This document shows positions 32,680-43,062 of a stretch of 64,000 nt of DNA, in pieces; position 1 is the first letter of the stretch, and every line of letters begins with the position of its first letter. A model generated the notes under the pieces. The model worked only from the letters and a program-made list of their open reading frames with translations. It had not been told where the DNA came from and did not search any database. A program made the translations under genes and the position numbers. Source of the DNA: Pelagibius sp040217155 (GTDB taxonomy: Bacteria > Pseudomonadota > Alphaproteobacteria > Kiloniellales > Kiloniellaceae); NCBI GenBank assembly GCA_040217155.1, contig JAVJNS010000007.1, positions 62,001 through 126,000 of the forward strand. Reading direction: 5' to 3'.

Positions 32680-33699
32680 ATGAGCGAAACGATCAAGACA
32701 ACCACCAGCCTCCCCACCATCGACATGGCGCCGCTGTTTCGGCGCGGCGACGCGGCGGGGCGGGCGAAGGTAGCAAGAGAGATCGAAGCGGCCTGCCGGG
32801 CCAGCGGCTTCTTCTATGTCACCGGCCACGGCGTGACCGACGCCATTCTGCAAAACCTGGATACGGCGGCACGGCGCTTTTTCGCGCTGCCCGAAGCGGT
32901 GAAGCTGCGCATCTCCATGTCGCAGGGCGGACGCGCCTGGCGCGGCTTCTTCCCGCTCGGCGGCGAGTTGACTTCGGGACGGCCCGACGGCAAGGAAGGG
33001 CTCTACTTCGGCACGGAACTGCCCCGCGATCATCCCCGCGTCAAGGCCGGCTGGCCGCTGCACGGCGCCAACCTCTGGCCGGCGGAGGTGCCTGATCTGC
33101 GCCCCTCGGTGGAGGCCTATATGGCGGCGACGACGCGGGCGGCGCACCACCTGCTGGAGGGCGTGGCGCTCTCCCTCGGCCTCGCCGACGACTTTTTCGA
33201 GGCCCACTACACCGCCGAGCCGACAGTGCTGTTCCGTATCTTCCACTATCCGCCGACCCCACCGGCGGAGGACGGGGATGAGAACTGGGGCGTCGGCGAG
33301 CACAGCGACTACGGGCTCCTGACGCTTCTCGCGCAAGACCCGCATGGCGGCCTGCAGGTGAAGACGCCCGAAGGCTGGACCGCCGCGCCGCCGCTGCCCG
33401 GCACTCTGGTGTGCAACATCGGCGACATGCTCGACCGCCTGACCGCCGGCTGGTACCGCTCGACGCCGCACCGGGTGCGCAACGACAGCGGCCGCGAGCG
33501 GCTCTCCTTCCCGCTCTTCTTCGATCCCGACTTCGCCGCCGAAATGGTGCCGCTGCCGCCCGCGGCGGCGCGCGGCGAAGGCGGCAAGGTGCGGCGCTGG
33601 GACGGCGCCGACCTGCAGGCCTTCACCGGCACCTACGGAGATTATCTCTTGAGCAAGGTTGCCAAGGTGTTTCCGGAGTTGGGCGGGGAGGTGCTGTAG
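32680..33699 (+). CDS. isopenicillin N synthase-family 2-oxoglutarate/Fe(II) oxygenase
   Basis: 339 residues. The N-terminal DIOX_N part has LPTIDMAPLF and ASGFFYVTGHGV. The iron triad is His208 and Asp210 (HSDYG) with His264 (STPHRV), and Arg274-x-Ser276 (RERLSF) for 2-oxoglutarate. Such cytoplasmic oxygenases hydroxylate or dealkylate small molecules. In this methyl-amine locus an oxidative N-demethylation or betaine-hydroxylation role is possible but is only inference from position. It stands alone on its strand. Confidence 0.87.
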   Translation: MSETIKTTTSLPTIDMAPLFRRGDAAGRAKVAREIEAACRASGFFYVTGHGVTDAILQNLDTAARRFFALPEAVKLRISMSQGGRAWRGFFPLGGELTSGRPDGKEGLYFGTELPRDHPRVKAGWPLHGANLWPAEVPDLRPSVEAYMAATTRAAHHLLEGVALSLGLADDFFEAHYTAEPTVLFRIFHYPPTPPAEDGDENWGVGEHSDYGLLTLLAQDPHGGLQVKTPEGWTAAPPLPGTLVCNIGDMLDRLTAGWYRSTPHRVRNDSGRERLSFPLFFDPDFAAEMVPLPPAAARGEGGKVRRWDGADLQAFTGTYGDYLLSKVAKVFPELGGEVL

Positions 33700-34087
33700 G
33701 TTACCCTGCTGTCAAACCCGTCGCATCGATCCCGCCGCAACTCTGGCCGTCATCCCAGCCATGCGAACGTCAGCGAGCGCGAGCCGGGATCCATGGGAGG
33801 AGCCGGATGCCTGGATCATCCATGGACCCTCGGGTCAAGCCCGAGGGTGACGATCGGGGAGTTGGAGAGGGCAGTGCGCCGCTGCCTTGCTGGGAAAGTG
33901 CCACTCGCCCTTTCGGCACACAAAGCTGTCGTCCCGGGACTTGATCCCGGGACCCAATGCCCTCACAGATCAACCAGTGTAGTTGGCGTAGGGCTTTACT
34001 ACCTGCCAGCGCCAATAGATCCCGGGGTCAAGCCCCGGGATGACATCAGTGTTTGGTGAAGCGATGTAGAAAATTCGGCAAACAGGG
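33700..34087. repeat. palindrome-rich intergenic region (REP-like copies)
   Basis: No gene in 388 bases. Three perfect 9-base stems with 5-base loops stand out: ACCCTCGGG/CCCGAGGGT at 33826-33848, GTCCCGGGA/TCCCGGGAC at 33931-33953, and ATCCCGGGG/CCCCGGGAT at 34019-34041. The loops are TCAAG or its complement CTTGA. These are orientation variants of one dispersed element. They probably act as terminators or mRNA stabilisers between the oxygenase and the HAD gene. Confidence 0.75.
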
Positions 34088-34810
34088 TTACGCCCGCAGC
34101 CGTCCTGCCACCTCGTCGAGCAGCGCTTCCAGTTCCGCGATGCTGTCCAGCACGTGATGCGCGTGGGGTGCCAGGTCGTCGTGCTTTCCGGTGCCCGTCA
34201 AGACGCCGACCAGCAGGCCGGCGCCGGCACGCCGACCCATTTCCATGTCGTGGTGGTTGTCTCCGATTACGGCAACAGCTTCTGGCGCGAGGCCCGTGAC
34301 CTTGCAGAAGCCCTCGACCATGCCGGGGCCGGGCTTGGCGCCGTGGCCGGAATCGAAGCCGGCCAGGAAGGCGAAGTGGTCCAGCACCTCGAAGCGGCCG
34401 AGACTGGACAGGGCGCTGTCCTCGCTGTCGTTGGTGGCGACGCCCAGCATGAGGCCGCGCGCCTTGAGGCGCCGCAGCGTCTCGGCCAGGCCGGGCACCG
34501 GCGAGGCCGCCTCGGCGCTGCCGGCCTCGAAGACCGCGGTGATGCGCCGCGTGAAGTCCGCCGCGTCCCCGTCTCCGCCGAGCTCGGCCAGCCAGCAGGC
34601 CGCCAGTTCGTCGTTGCTGGCGCTGGCGATGATCGAGTTGCCGGCGAAGGTGTCGCTGGCCGGGTCATAGCCGGCGGCCTGCATGAGGCGCTCGGCGGCG
34701 GCGGCGTCGCCGCCCGCCACGTCCAGCGCCGCGCGCCGGTTCAAGGGCAGCCACATGGAGTAGTAATCCAGCAGCGTGCCGTCCTTGTCGAAAAGAATAC
34801 CTTGAATCAT
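34088..34810 (-). CDS. HAD-family hydrolase (phosphoglycolate phosphatase-like)
   Basis: 240 residues. Motif I is LFDKDGTLLDYYSMW with nucleophile Asp8 and Asp10. Motif II is GVATNDSEDSA. The conserved Lys is near AGFDSGHGAKPGP and motif IV is VIGDNHHDMEMGRRAGAG. A cap domain lies between motifs I and II (about 20-90). It dephosphorylates a small phosphorylated metabolite; the substrate is unknown. It follows choV by 28 bases on the same strand, so it may be the last gene of the choline-transport operon. Confidence 0.88.
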   Translation of the reverse strand: MIQGILFDKDGTLLDYYSMWLPLNRRAALDVAGGDAAAAERLMQAAGYDPASDTFAGNSIIASASNDELAACWLAELGGDGDAADFTRRITAVFEAGSAEAASPVPGLAETLRRLKARGLMLGVATNDSEDSALSSLGRFEVLDHFAFLAGFDSGHGAKPGPGMVEGFCKVTGLAPEAVAVIGDNHHDMEMGRRAGAGLLVGVLTGTGKHDDLAPHAHHVLDSIAELEALLDEVAGRLRA

Positions 34811-34838
34811 AGATGCCTGACTTCTCTCATGTTTCCGT

Positions 34839-36071
34839 TCACTCCGCCGCGCCGGCCTTTTCCTCGGGCGCGTCGGCGGCGCTCGACTGGCGCAGGATGC
34901 CGGCGTAGATCTCCTCGTCGCCGCAGACGCCGACCAGCTTGCCGTCCTCGACCAGGGCGACCGGCTGTCCCGTCGCCTGGCGCAGCTCGATGGCGACGCG
35001 CATGGACATGTCGCAGGGCGCGGTGATCAGCGCCGTGGCCGGAAGCGCGGCGATGTCCATGCCGGACTCGTAGGGCATGAGACGCCCGAGGTAGCCGTCG
35101 AGGGAGACCGACTGGGGCGCGCCGGCGGTGTCGAGCTTCACCCGCACGCGGCCCTTGCGGTCCAGCAGAACCTCATCCGCCTCGCGCTGCAACTGCCCGA
35201 CCGGAGTCATAAGGGAGCCGCCGCGCAGCACGTTCAACGGGTTCATATGGGCGACGAACTCGGCGACGTAGGCGTTGGCCGGTTCCAGCACGATGGCCTC
35301 CGGCGCGCCGTACTGCACGATGCGCCCGCCCTCCATGATGGCGATGTGGGTGCCCAGCTTCAGCGCCTCGTCGAGGTCGTGGCTGACGAAGATGATGGTC
35401 TTCTTCAGGCGCTGCTGAAGTTCCAGCAACTCGTCCTGCAGGTGGTCGCGGATCAGCGGGTCGAGCGCCGAGAAGGGCTCGTCCATGAGCAGGATGTCGG
35501 CGTCGGTGGCGAAGGCGCGGGCGAGGCCGACGCGCTGCTGCATGCCGCCGGAAAGCTCGTGGGCGAACTTGTCCTTCCACTGCGACAGGCTGACCATGGC
35601 CAGCTTGTCGTTGACGATGTCCTCGCGCTCGGCCTTCGACATGCCGCGCAGTTCGAGGCCGAGGCCGACGTTCTCGGCCACCGTGCGCCAGGGCAGCAAG
35701 GCGAACTGCTGGAACACCATGGCGACGCGGTTCATGCGCAGGCGCCTGAGGGTCAGAGCATCGCAGGAGGCGACGTCGACCAGGCCGTCCTGGTCGCGCA
35801 CCATGACCTTGCCGCGGGTCACCTTGTTGAGGCCGTTGACGGCGCGCAACAGGGTCGACTTGCCGGAACCGGAGAGCCCCATGAGCACGCAGATCTCGCC
35901 CTCCTCGATGGTGAGGGAGGCGCCGGCCACGCCGACCACGTTGTCGGTCTGCGCGAGAATTTCGTCGCGGCTGGCGCCCTGGTCCAGCAGGGTCAGCGCT
36001 TTCTGCGGCTCCTTGCCGAAGATGATGTCGACGTTCTGGAAATCGACGACTTTGTGTCCGTCCGACGCCAT
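34839..36071 (-). CDS. choV: choline ABC transporter, ATP-binding protein
   Basis: 410 residues, the length of ChoV/ProV-type ATPases with a C-terminal regulatory extension. The start VDFQNVDIIFGKEPQKALTLLDQG is typical of ChoV. Walker A is GLSGSGKST, the Q-loop MVFQQFALLPWRTV, signature LSGGMQQRVGLARA and Walker B ILLMDEPFSALDPLI. The C-terminal tail (about 280-410) is a degenerate CBS-like region. It energises choline uptake across the inner membrane with ChoW and ChoX. A 3-base gap separates it from choW. Confidence 0.93.
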   Translation of the reverse strand: MASDGHKVVDFQNVDIIFGKEPQKALTLLDQGASRDEILAQTDNVVGVAGASLTIEEGEICVLMGLSGSGKSTLLRAVNGLNKVTRGKVMVRDQDGLVDVASCDALTLRRLRMNRVAMVFQQFALLPWRTVAENVGLGLELRGMSKAEREDIVNDKLAMVSLSQWKDKFAHELSGGMQQRVGLARAFATDADILLMDEPFSALDPLIRDHLQDELLELQQRLKKTIIFVSHDLDEALKLGTHIAIMEGGRIVQYGAPEAIVLEPANAYVAEFVAHMNPLNVLRGGSLMTPVGQLQREADEVLLDRKGRVRVKLDTAGAPQSVSLDGYLGRLMPYESGMDIAALPATALITAPCDMSMRVAIELRQATGQPVALVEDGKLVGVCGDEEIYAGILRQSSAADAPEEKAGAAE

Positions 36072-36074
36072 GGC

Positions 36075-36923
36075 TCAGCGCTCCTTCTGCTTGGGATCGC
36101 GCTGCTTGCAGATGCGGTCCAGCAGGATGGCGACGATGACGATGGCCAGCCCCGCTTCGAAGCCGCGGGCGATATTCACCGTGTTGAGGGCGCGCACCAC
36201 CGGCTTGCCGAGACCGTCGGCGCCGACCAGGGCGGCGATGACGACCATGGAGAGCGACAGCATGATGCATTGGGTGAGACCCGCCATGATGGTCGGCATG
36301 GCGTGCGGCAGTTCCACCTTCCACAAGAGCTGGTTCTTGGTGGCGCCAAAGGACTCGCCAGCTTCATAGAGGTTCTTTGGCACGGAGGAGATGCCGAGAT
36401 AGGTAAGACGGATCGGCGCCGGGATGGCGAAGATCACGGTGGAAATCAGACCCGGCACCACGCCGAGGCCGAAGAGGATCAGCGTCGGGATCAGGTAGAC
36501 GAAGGTCGGGATCGTCTGCATCAGGTCCAGGACCGGGCGAATGCCGGTGTAGAGCCAGGGCCGGTGCGCCGCCGCGATGCCGATCGGCACACCGACGATC
36601 ATGCAGGTGGCGGTGGCGAAGATCACCAGCGCCAGGGTTTCGATGGTCTCTTCCCAGTAGCCGATGTTGATGATCAGCAACAGCGAGAGCACCAGGCCGA
36701 CGACCAGCCAGATGGAGCGGTGCAGCCAGTAGGCCAGGCCGGCCAGCAGAACGATCAACAGCAGCGCCGGCACGAACTGCAGCACGTCGACCAGGCCCTC
36801 GATGAGGAAACCCAGCACGTCGGAGATGAAATTGAAAAACCACGCGGCGTTATCATTGAGGAAGTCGACGAAGGTGCTGATCCAGTCGCCGAGCGGGATC
36901 TTGTAGCGCTCGATGAATTCCAT
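36075..36923 (-). CDS. choW: choline ABC transporter, permease
   Basis: 282 residues. It opens FIERYKIPLGDWISTFVDFLND, typical of ChoW/ProW, followed by several transmembrane segments. The inner-membrane loop for the ATPase is SFGATKNQLLWKVELPHAMPTI. It pairs with ChoV (36071) and the binding protein ChoX, which is upstream and separated by a strong hairpin. Confidence 0.93.
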   Translation of the reverse strand: MEFIERYKIPLGDWISTFVDFLNDNAAWFFNFISDVLGFLIEGLVDVLQFVPALLLIVLLAGLAYWLHRSIWLVVGLVLSLLLIINIGYWEETIETLALVIFATATCMIVGVPIGIAAAHRPWLYTGIRPVLDLMQTIPTFVYLIPTLILFGLGVVPGLISTVIFAIPAPIRLTYLGISSVPKNLYEAGESFGATKNQLLWKVELPHAMPTIMAGLTQCIMLSLSMVVIAALVGADGLGKPVVRALNTVNIARGFEAGLAIVIVAILLDRICKQRDPKQKER

Positions 36924-36948
36924 GGCGAAAGCTCTCCCCGAAATGCGA

Positions 36949-36976
36949 AACGGTCAGGCCGTGAAGCCTGACCGTT
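36949..36976. promoter_or_regulatory. intercistronic hairpin between choX and choW
   Basis: AACGGTCAGGC (36949-36959) and GCCTGACCGTT (36966-36976) form a perfect 11-base-pair stem around a 6-base loop, extendable with TGCGA/TCGCA with one bulge. It lies just after the choX stop. No T-run follows. Such hairpins after binding-protein genes usually raise the binding protein above the membrane parts by partial termination or by protecting the 5' message. Confidence 0.65.
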
Positions 36977-37004
36977 CGCAGCTTACAGGCATTCCTAGGG
37001 TGAA

Positions 37005-37967
37005 TTACAGGCCGAGGTGGGCCTTCACCGCCGGCAGGCCCGGCTTGCCGTCGACGGTCTCGACTCCGGCGAGCCAACCGTCCAGCACGCCCGGGTTCGA
37101 CTTCAGCCAGGCGGTGGCCGCGTCGTTCGGCTCTTCGCCGTCGTCCAGGATCGCGCCCATGATGGCGCCCTCCATCGGCAGGGAGAACTTCAGGTTGTTC
37201 AGCAGCTTGCCGACATTGGGGCATTCACCGGTATAGCCCTTGCGGACGTTGGTGTAGACCGTCGCGCCGCCGAAGTTCGGGCCGAAAAAGTCATCGCCGC
37301 CGGAGAGATAGACCAGATCGAAGTTGTTGTTCATCGGGTGCGGCGCCCAACCGAGGAACACGATGGGCTCCTTGCGCTTCACCGCGCGGCCGACCTGCGA
37401 CAGCATGCCCTGCTCGGAAGATTCGACGACCTCGAAGCCCTTCAGGCCGAAGGCGTCCTGATCGATCATGTCGAGGATCAGCCGGTTGCCGTCGTTGCCC
37501 GGCTCGATGCCGTAGATCTTGCCGTCCAACTGGTCTTTCATCTTGGCGATGTCGGCGAAGTCCTTGAGGCCGGCGTCGGCCGTGTACTTGGGCACCGCCA
37601 GGGTGTACTTGGCGCCTTCCAGGTTGGCGCCCAGTACTTCGACCGAGCCCTCGTCGCGGTACTTGGCGAGGTCGCCCTCCATGGTCGGCATCCAGTTGCC
37701 GAGGAAGATGTCGATGTCGCCGTTCTTCAGGCTGGCATAGGTCACCGGCACGGCCAGAACCTCGGCTTCCGGCTTGTAGCCGAGGCCTTCCAGCACCACC
37801 GAAGTGGCCGCCGTGGTCGCGGTGATGTCGGTCCAGCCGACGTCGGCGAAGCTCACTTCCGTGCAGGCCGCCGGATCGGCCGCCTCGGCGCCGGGCGCCA
37901 TCACGGTCAGCGCGGCCACGGCCGCGGCACCGGCGAGAACGCCACGCGTGCGGGATTTCATGATCAT
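37005..37967 (-). CDS. choX: choline ABC transporter, periplasmic binding protein
   Basis: 320 residues from ATG 37967, with GAGGAGG seven bases upstream. The Sec signal peptide ends at about Ala-Glu-Ala-Ala (residue 30). The mature part has VSFADVGWTDITATTAATSVVLEGLGY and IFLGNWMPTMEGDL, which supply aromatic residues for the cationic choline box, then FLGWAPHPMNN. First gene of choXWV. Transcribed divergently from betIBA, with the BetI-like palindrome at 38136-38149 between them. Confidence 0.94.
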   Translation of the reverse strand: MIMKSRTRGVLAGAAAVAALTVMAPGAEAADPAACTEVSFADVGWTDITATTAATSVVLEGLGYKPEAEVLAVPVTYASLKNGDIDIFLGNWMPTMEGDLAKYRDEGSVEVLGANLEGAKYTLAVPKYTADAGLKDFADIAKMKDQLDGKIYGIEPGNDGNRLILDMIDQDAFGLKGFEVVESSEQGMLSQVGRAVKRKEPIVFLGWAPHPMNNNFDLVYLSGGDDFFGPNFGGATVYTNVRKGYTGECPNVGKLLNNLKFSLPMEGAIMGAILDDGEEPNDAATAWLKSNPGVLDGWLAGVETVDGKPGLPAVKAHLGL

Positions 37968-38135
37968 GTATCTGCCTCCTCTTCCCTTATTGGTCCCTGT
38001 TTTTCTTTCGAGCCACAATGGCGTTGCGCCCTGCGGCCTGGCCCGGCTTCAGGTTCAGAGACTGAGATTAGCTCTTTCCCGTCGCCCCGGGCGCGATGTT
38101 TTTCGCATGACCTGGGCGGAGCCTAGTTTTTTTTA

Positions 38136-38149
38136 ATTGAACGTTCAAT
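38136..38149. promoter_or_regulatory. BetI-type operator palindrome
   Basis: ATTGAACGTTCAAT is a perfect 14-base palindrome in an AT-rich block (38126-38161) between choX and betI. It has the form expected for the choline-responsive TetR repressor BetI. Its central place could control both divergent operons, with derepression by choline. No footprint exists for this site; the call rests on symmetry and position. Confidence 0.75.
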
Positions 38150-38230
38150 CAAAATAAAATATCCCTGTCGGGAAGAACCGCGCCCGGGGCGCGGCGTTTT
38201 CCCTTTGCGTGTAACGGAGGCCGCGCGCGG

Positions 38231-38820
38231 ATGCCCAAGGTCGGAATGGAAGATCTGCGGCGCCGGCAGTTGATCGCGGCGACCATCACCTCGATCCACG
38301 AGCAGGGCTTCGCCAACGCCACCATCTCGCGCATCTCCAAGACCGCGGGCCTGTCCGGCGGCATCGTCGCCCACTACTTCGACGACAAGGCCGGGCTGCT
38401 GGCGGCGACCATGCGCTCCCTCGCACAGAGCCTGCTGCGCGAAACCCTGCGGCGCCTGCGGGCGGCGGAAACACCGGAAGAGCGCATCGACGCGGTGATC
38501 CTGGCCAACTTCTCCGACGAACAGAACGACCCGCAGTCGGTTTCCGCGTGGCTCGCCTTCTGGTCGGAGGCGCGCGGCGCCCCGGCGCTGTGGCGCATCC
38601 AGAAGATCAACGAGCGGCGCCTGCTCAGCAATCTGAAACATGCCTTCAAGCAGTTGCTGCCCAAGGCCGAGGCGGACATCGCCGCCGCCGGCCTCGCCGC
38701 CATGATCGAGGGCCTGTGGCTGCGCTGCGCGCTGTCCAACGGCCCGCTCACCGTCGACCAGGCGCGCCTCATCGCCCGCGACTACGCGGCGCGCCTTCTC
38801 TACAAGGACGAGGATCCAAA

Positions 38821-38824
<4 letters not shown>
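38231..38824 (+). CDS. betI: TetR-family regulator BetI
   Basis: 197 residues, the typical BetI length. It starts PKVGMEDLRRRQLIAATI with the TetR helix-turn-helix ATISRISKTAGLSGGIVAHYFDDKAGLL (residues about 27-54), characteristic of BetI. The C-terminal domain binds choline. It represses the bet genes and probably choXWV through the palindrome at 38136. The stop overlaps the betB start (GTGA), so the operon is betIBA. Confidence 0.95.
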
Positions 38825-40299
<1,475 letters not shown>

Positions 40300-40312
40300 A
40301 TAACGTCCGCCG

Positions 40313-41971
40313 ATGCCCGAGACCCAAAGTTACGACTACATCATCGTCGGCGCCGGCTCGGCCGGCTGCGTGCTGGCCAGCCGCCTGACCGAGGACGCCG
40401 ACGTGCGCGTGCTGCTGCTGGAGGCCGGCGGGCGCGACACCTCGATCTTCATTCACATGCCGGCCGCCCTGGCCAAGCCGCTGGCCAACGACAAGTACAA
40501 CTGGTTCTACCATTCGGAGCCGGAGCCCCATGTGAACAACCGCCGCATGTACTGCCCGCGCGGGCGGGTGCTGGGCGGCTCCTCCTCCATCAACGGCATG
40601 GCCTATGTGCGCGGCCACGCGCGCGACTACGACCGCTGGGCGCAGGGCGGACTGAAGGGCTGGGACTACAGCCACGTGCTGCCCTACTTCCGCAAGGCCG
40701 AGACCTACGAGCGCGGACCCGATGCCTACCGCGGCGGCGACGGCCCGCTGAACGTCTCCGCCGGAGCCTGCAAGAACCCGCTGTTCCAGGCCTGGATCGA
40801 GGCCGGGCGCCAGGCCGGCTATCCGGTCACCGAGGATATGAACGGCTTCCAGCAGGAAGGCTTCGCCCACATGGACATGACGGTCCACAAGGGCCGCCGC
40901 TGGAGCGCCGCCGTCGCCTACCTGAAGCCGGCCATGACGCGGCCCAACCTCACGGTCTGGACCCGGGCGCTGACCACCCGCGTGCTGATCGAGAACGGCC
41001 GCGCCGTCGGCGTCGAACTGGCCAAGGGCCGCGAGCGCATCGAGGCCCGCGCGGCGCGCGAGGTCATTCTTTCCGGCGGCGCCATCAACTCGCCACAGGT
41101 GCTGCTGCTCTCCGGCATCGGGCCGGCCGATGAACTGAAAGCCCAGGGCGTGACCGTGACCCACGACCTGCCCGGCGTCGGCAAGAACCTGCAGGACCAC
41201 CTGGAAGTCTACGTGCAGCACGCCTGCACCCAGCCGATCACCCTCTATCCGGCGCTGAAGATCTGGAACCAGCCGAAGATCGGCTTCGACTGGCTGTTCT
41301 TCAGGAAGGGCCTGGGCGCCACCAGCCACTTCGAGGCCGGCGGCTTCATCCGCAGCCGCGCCGGGGTCGAGCACCCCGACCTGCAGTACCACTTCCTGCC
41401 CATCGCCATGAACTACGACGGCAGCCACCCGGCCGGCGGCCATGGCTTCCAGGCGCACGTCGGGCCGATGCGCTCGCCGAGCCGCGGCGCGGTGACGCTG
41501 AAGTCAGCCGACCCCAAGGCGGCGCCGCGCATCCTGTTCAACTATCTGTCGCAGGAAGCCGACCGGCAGGAGTTCCGCGCTGCCGTGCGCCTGACCCGGG
41601 AGGTCTTCGCCCAACCGGCCTTCGATCCCTTCCGCGGCGCCGAGCTGGCGCCCGGCCCCGAGGTGCAGAGCGATGCCGAGATCGACGCCTTCGTGCGCGA
41701 GCATGTGGAGAGCGCCTACCATCCGTCGTGCAGCTGCAAGATGGGGACGGACTCCATGGCGGTGGTCGACGGCGCCGGCAAGGTGCGCGGGCTGGACTCG
41801 CTGCGCGTGGTCGACGCCTCGGTCATGCCGTCGATCGTCAGCGGCAACCTCAACGCCCCGACCATCATGCTGGCCGAGAAACTCGCCGACGCCATCCGCG
41901 GCCGCGAGCCCCTGCCCGCCTCCGACGCCCCGACCTGGATCGCCCCGCACTGGGACACCGGGCAGCGGTAG
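40313..41971 (+). CDS. betA: choline dehydrogenase
   Basis: 552 residues, a GMC-family flavoprotein. The FAD motif DYIIVGAGSAGCVLASRL is at the N-terminus, then the GMC signatures GRVLGGSSSINGMAYVRG and LSGGAINSPQVLLLSGIG. The active-site region near the end has HPSCSCKMG and the closing SGNLNAPTIMLAEKLAD. It oxidises choline to betaine aldehyde and passes electrons to the respiratory chain. Thirteen bases after betB. Confidence 0.95.
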   Translation: MPETQSYDYIIVGAGSAGCVLASRLTEDADVRVLLLEAGGRDTSIFIHMPAALAKPLANDKYNWFYHSEPEPHVNNRRMYCPRGRVLGGSSSINGMAYVRGHARDYDRWAQGGLKGWDYSHVLPYFRKAETYERGPDAYRGGDGPLNVSAGACKNPLFQAWIEAGRQAGYPVTEDMNGFQQEGFAHMDMTVHKGRRWSAAVAYLKPAMTRPNLTVWTRALTTRVLIENGRAVGVELAKGRERIEARAAREVILSGGAINSPQVLLLSGIGPADELKAQGVTVTHDLPGVGKNLQDHLEVYVQHACTQPITLYPALKIWNQPKIGFDWLFFRKGLGATSHFEAGGFIRSRAGVEHPDLQYHFLPIAMNYDGSHPAGGHGFQAHVGPMRSPSRGAVTLKSADPKAAPRILFNYLSQEADRQEFRAAVRLTREVFAQPAFDPFRGAELAPGPEVQSDAEIDAFVREHVESAYHPSCSCKMGTDSMAVVDGAGKVRGLDSLRVVDASVMPSIVSGNLNAPTIMLAEKLADAIRGREPLPASDAPTWIAPHWDTGQR

Positions 41972-42004
41972 ATAGGAAGCGCGCGGCTTGCCCGCCGCGC
42001 CCAC

Positions 42005-42105
42005 CCGACACGTCACTGCCAGGCTTGTCCCGGCAAGCCATGGACAGGCCGGGCTGGATCTTGCGCACCGAGGAGTGGACCCTCGCGACAAGCACGAGGG
42101 TGACG
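42005..42105. repeat. intergenic palindromes after betA
   Basis: Two inverted repeats lie downstream of betA: GGCTTG/CAAGCC around 42022-42039 and ACCCTCG/CGAGGGT at 42079-42101. The second resembles the ACCCTCGGG element at 33826. They probably fold in the RNA and end the bet transcript. Confidence 0.5.
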
Positions 42106-42181
42106 GCCGTGGCATATCACGCCTCCTGTGCGAAGATAATCGAGACTGCTTTGTTATCGGCACCAACAAAGGAATCTCTCA

Positions 42182-42604
42182 ATGGCCTATGGTTTCAATC
42201 CCGCCGGCGTCTGGGGCACCAAGGGCTGGCCCTTCTCGCAGGGGGTGATCGCCGGCGAGGGGGTGACGCTCCACATCACCGGTCAGGTCGGCTGGAACGC
42301 GGAGGGCCGTCTCGTCGGCCCCGGTGACGCAGCGACACAGGCGGTGCAGGCCTTCGAGAACATCAGGGTCATCCTCGAGGCCGCCGGCGGCGCGCTGGAG
42401 GACATCGTCGCGCTCACCATCTATTTCCTCGACCGCGGCGACCTGCCGGCAATCCGCGAGGTGCGCCAGCGTTACCTGCCGATGCCGGGCGCCCCGGCAA
42501 GCACCGCCGTCCAGGTCGCCGGACTGGTAGAGCCCGACCTGCTGGTGGAGTTCACACCGGTCGCCCTGATCCCGCACAAGCGCTTCAAACAGCCAAAGCG
42601 TTGA
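42182..42604 (+). CDS. RidA/YjgF-family protein lacking the catalytic arginine
   Basis: 140 residues with the YjgF fold: GQVGWNAEGRLVGPGDAATQ, VQAFENIRVILEAAGG, and LTIYFLDRGDLPAIREVRQRY. The imine-deaminase arginine of RidA (PAR-x-x-V-x-V) aligns with Ser107 (PASTAVQV), so it is probably not a 2-aminoacrylate deaminase but one of the Rid subfamilies with another role. Stand-alone gene. Confidence 0.85.
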   Translation: MAYGFNPAGVWGTKGWPFSQGVIAGEGVTLHITGQVGWNAEGRLVGPGDAATQAVQAFENIRVILEAAGGALEDIVALTIYFLDRGDLPAIREVRQRYLPMPGAPASTAVQVAGLVEPDLLVEFTPVALIPHKRFKQPKR

Positions 42605-42676
42605 GCCTCGGTGAAACCGCCGGCACGGCACCTGCGTATGTAGGGGTATCAACATTCCAACAGAGGGGTTTCAGTC

Positions 42677-42925
42677 ATGCTCAAGAACACCGCGCTCGCC
42701 GCTGTAATGCTTGCCTTTATGGCCACACCGGCGCTGGCCGCCCGCTGTCCCGCCGACGCCAAGGCGATCGAGGCCGACCTGGCGGCATCGACCCTCAGCG
42801 ACGCGGAGAAGGCCGAGATCACAGCCCTCAAGGATGAAGGCATGGCGCAGCACGCGGCCGGCGACCACGGCGCCGCCGTAGCGACGCTGGCAAAGGCCAT
42901 GAGCCAGTTGCAAATGGCCAAGTAG
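42677..42925 (+). CDS. small secreted helical protein of unknown function
   Basis: 82 residues from ATG 42677, preceded by AGAGGGG. A clear Sec signal peptide MLKNTALAAVMLAFMATPALA is followed by a mature part that is helical and Ala/Lys/Glu-rich, with a single Cys just after the cleavage site. I recall similar short proteins in alphaproteobacteria but no function. Confidence 0.7.
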   Translation: MLKNTALAAVMLAFMATPALAARCPADAKAIEADLAASTLSDAEKAEITALKDEGMAQHAAGDHGAAVATLAKAMSQLQMAK

Positions 42926-43062
42926 GCGTTCCGCAGCACCTCTCACCCGCCCACGCCCGCATTGCGGCCGGCGGCGGGTGAGGAGGCGCGCCCCGCGGCT
43001 CGCCATCGGGCCACCGCTCGGCTAACCTTGATCCCCTGGTGGATTGGAGGGACGGCAAGAGC

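Noticed and set aside
38548..38820. Longer start for betB inside betI
   Set aside because: GTG 38821 overlaps the betI stop in the usual way and gives the normal BetB length.
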